From: Rhizobium rosettiformans
GTDB taxonomy: Bacteria; Pseudomonadota; Alphaproteobacteria; Rhizobiales; Rhizobiaceae
Direction: 5' to 3'
Length of the DNA: 64,000 nt
NCBI RefSeq assembly: GCF_016806065.1
Contig: NZ_CP032405.1
Location: 3,624,001 to 3,688,000, forward strand
This document shows positions 62,366 through 64,000 of this stretch, one piece after another. Position 1 is the stretch's first letter, and each line of letters starts with the position of its first letter. A model generated the notes under the pieces. That model was given only the letters and a program-made list of their open reading frames with translations. It did no database searches and was not told the origin of the DNA. Position numbers and translations under genes: made by a program.

Positions 62366-63366
62366 GCCCTCACACTCCGGAAAGTTCTGAGCGCCTCGCG
62401 GAGACGCGCATCGCCGGTCTCGTCGGGGGCAAGGCCGAAACGCAGCCAGTCCGACCGGTAGTCGAACTTGCGCGTCAGGATCTGGCGGCTGCAGAGATGC
62501 CGGTGCAATTCGCCGGCGCTCGCATCTTCGACGAGCTGGAAGAGATCGGTGCCACCGCGGATTGTGAGGCCGGATTCGGCCAGAATATCCTGAAGTCCAA
62601 GCGCGCGGCTTCGGATATGCTGGGCAATGAGGCCGGTATCGGACGACATCAAATGCTCGGCAAGCACGAGCGCCGGGCCGGACACCGCCCAAGGTCCAAG
62701 CCACTCGGAAAACCGTGCTGTGACGTCGTCGGCGGCGATGACGAAGCCGAGGCGAATGCCGGCAAGGCCGAAGAATTTTCCGAAGGAGCGGAAGACGATG
62801 AGGTTTGCACTGTCATCGCCTGCAAGGCTCTGCTCCGGCAGCATGTCGCCGAAGGCCTCATCGACCACCAGTATGCCACCACGGTTTGCGAGATCGGCGG
62901 CCAGCGCTCGAAGCTCGCTCGGTGTGTGAAGCCGTCCGTCCGGATTGTTCGGATTGACCACCACGACAAGACCGTGCGCCGTGCTGACCAGATTGAGATC
63001 ACTGACCGCATCGACCGTAAGACCGGCAAGCGTGAAGGCGCGCGCATACTCGCCATAGGTCGGCGACATCACGGCAACCCGCGCGCCTGATGGCACCAGC
63101 CGCGGCAACAACTGGATGACCGATTGCGTACCCGGCACCGGAAGTGGCAGCCGATGGCCCGCGCGATAGAAGCGCTGCGCCGCCTGCCGGGAAGCCATCT
63201 CCCGTTCCTGATCGGGCAAGCGATGCCAGGCCCGCATCGGGATCTCGGGCAGATCAGGCGGACAGGGATTGATGCCGGTCGAGAGGTCGAGCCAGTCTTC
63301 GATGCGCCCGCCATAGAGGGCTGAAGCGGCAGCGAGACCGCCACCATGCTGGATCGGCCCGCTCAT
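62362..63366 (-). CDS. cobC: L-threonine-O-3-phosphate decarboxylase CobC
   Basis: 334 aa PLP-dependent aminotransferase-fold enzyme. The Schiff-base Lys is in RSFGKFFGLAGIRLGF, and the Asp that holds the cofactor in VVDEAFGDMLP. It makes aminopropanol phosphate for CobD. ATGA overlaps with both neighbours show one operon. Confidence 0.93.
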   Translation of the reverse strand: MSGPIQHGGGLAAASALYGGRIEDWLDLSTGINPCPPDLPEIPMRAWHRLPDQEREMASRQAAQRFYRAGHRLPLPVPGTQSVIQLLPRLVPSGARVAVMSPTYGEYARAFTLAGLTVDAVSDLNLVSTAHGLVVVVNPNNPDGRLHTPSELRALAADLANRGGILVVDEAFGDMLPEQSLAGDDSANLIVFRSFGKFFGLAGIRLGFVIAADDVTARFSEWLGPWAVSGPALVLAEHLMSSDTGLIAQHIRSRALGLQDILAESGLTIRGGTDLFQLVEDASAGELHRHLCSRQILTRKFDYRSDWLRFGLAPDETGDARLREALRTFRSVRA

Positions 63367-64000
63367 GCGCCCTCTCCTGCAATGTCGATGAGGTGCATGT
63401 AAGACCCCGCAACGGACCCGCGCATCAGCCCGACGGCGCCGAGAGGTTCGCCGAGAGCGTCCTCCGCCTCGAACAAGCGGTCTGCCGCCCCTTCCGAAAC
63501 GACCGTGGAATAATGGAATTCGTGGCCGGTGTAGTTTCCACCGAACAGATCGGGAGCGAGCGATCTCAGCCGCCGATAACCAAGGTGCCGTTTGCGGTCC
63601 GCATAGCTCGTCACCAGCGGCAAGAGGCCGAGCATGGCGTGACGATGGCCGTCAGCGTCAACGAGCCCATCGCCCAGAACCATATAGCCGCCGCATTCCC
63701 CATAGATCCGCGCCCCCCGGTCCGCCGCTCCCATCATTAACGAGCGGAAGCCGTCAGCAGAGGCTAATCTCCCGGCATGCAACTCGGGATATCCGCCCGG
63801 TAGGTAGATTGCGTCAGCATCTGCCGACGGGCCTTCGTCAGCGAGCGGCGAAAAGAAGGAGAGTGTCGCGCCTTGCGCCCGCCAGCCCTCCAGGAGATGC
63901 GGATAAGAAAAGGCGAAGGCGAGATCGCGGGCGACGGCGATGTGCTGACCGAGAGGCGCGATGCCGCGCACCGGCGTGCTTTCTCTGCGAGGCGCGGCCT
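63363..64000 (-). CDS. cobB: Cobyrinate a,c-diamide synthase CobB, C-terminal part (5' end outside window)
   Basis: The visible 3' part covers the class I glutamine amidotransferase domain: IYLPGGYPELHA, the catalytic Cys in YGECGGYMVLG, and the His in GHEFHYST. The frame is open to the right edge, so the dethiobiotin-synthetase-like ATP domain lies beyond it. CobB amidates the a and c side chains of (hydrogeno)cobyrinate. The GTG at 63971 is internal. Confidence 0.9.
   Translation of the reverse strand, partial: AAPRRESTPVRGIAPLGQHIAVARDLAFAFSYPHLLEGWRAQGATLSFFSPLADEGPSADADAIYLPGGYPELHAGRLASADGFRSLMMGAADRGARIYGECGGYMVLGDGLVDADGHRHAMLGLLPLVTSYADRKRHLGYRRLRSLAPDLFGGNYTGHEFHYSTVVSEGAADRLFEAEDALGEPLGAVGLMRGSVAGSYMHLIDIAGEGA

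Noticed and set aside
61328..64000. Cobalamin riboswitch for the cob genes
   Set aside because: The operon's promoter lies beyond the right edge; no B12-box-like sequence is visible between fnrN and cobD.
1..64000. CRISPR arrays, insertion sequences or prophage genes
   Set aside because: No regularly spaced repeats, transposase motifs or phage structural genes were seen; the repeats present are short dispersed palindromes.

Overview
The window is a chromosomal stretch of an alphaproteobacterium of the Rhizobiaceae (Rhizobium/Agrobacterium-like). This rests on gene content: a complete very-long-chain fatty acid cluster for lipid A (acpXL-fabZXL-fabF2XL-fabF1XL-adh2XL-lpxXL), fixNOQP and fixGHIS with an FnrN-type regulator, aerobic-type cobalamin genes (cobD, cobC, cobB), Rhizobiales families such as DUF6074 and DUF1489, and many short palindromic intergenic repeats of the RIME type common in rhizobia. 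The base composition is GC-rich except in one island at about 2.38-4.87 kb. All calls come from reading the sequence; no database search was run. LAYOUT. 1-2.2 kb: 3' part of uvrB, whose C-terminal extension contains two in-frame copies of a palindromic repeat. 2.2-5.9 kb: an AT-richer four-gene operon on the minus strand (MazG-like pyrophosphohydrolase, unknown 130-aa protein, Nmad2-domain protein, uracil-DNA-glycosylase-fold protein), bounded by palindromic repeats on the uvrB side and, beyond a GC-rich stretch with no convincing gene, by similar repeats at 5.7-5.9 kb. This is the best candidate here for an undescribed system. 5.9-20.7 kb: housekeeping and small genes (DUF6074, J-domain protein, cspA, dusA, DUF1489, sdaA, DUF599, DUF1624, an ICMT-like protein, a MerR regulator, mgtE, a degenerate peptide deformylase, a BON protein, tRNA-Leu(GAG), lipB, an XRE regulator, an EamA transporter). 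20.8-26.2 kb: a membrane metalloprotease with an SRPBCC-like front domain, glutathione-dependent formaldehyde detoxification (frmA and fghA) with two GNAT acetyltransferases, and the fossil of a toxin-antitoxin pair. 26.3-39.7 kb: a carbohydrate locus. A LacI-family regulator is divergent from a binding protein, two permeases and an ATPase, followed by beta-mannosidase, a sugar isomerase/epimerase, a Gfo/Idh/MocA oxidoreductase, an aldo-keto reductase and a GH43 enzyme. It probably imports and degrades a mannose- and/or xylose-containing oligosaccharide. 39.7-43.4 kb: a GGDEF protein with a degenerate active site, an MBL-fold hydrolase and 6-phosphogluconate dehydrogenase. 43.5-52.4 kb: microaerobic respiration. 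fixGHIS and fixNOQP (cbb3 oxidase and its assembly) each have an FNR/FixK-type box upstream. The fixN box also faces a divergent hemerythrin gene. 52.5-59 kb: a PAS protein, then the six-gene lipid A VLCFA cluster. 59-61.3 kb: hemN and fnrN diverge around one FNR box. 61.4-64 kb: cobD-cobC-cobB, tightly overlapping, with cobB running off the right edge. HOW IT FITS TOGETHER. FnrN is the likely oxygen sensor for the three boxes and so for cbb3 oxidase, its assembly factors, anaerobic heme synthesis and possibly the hemerythrin. No fixL, fixJ or fixK gene is visible in the window.
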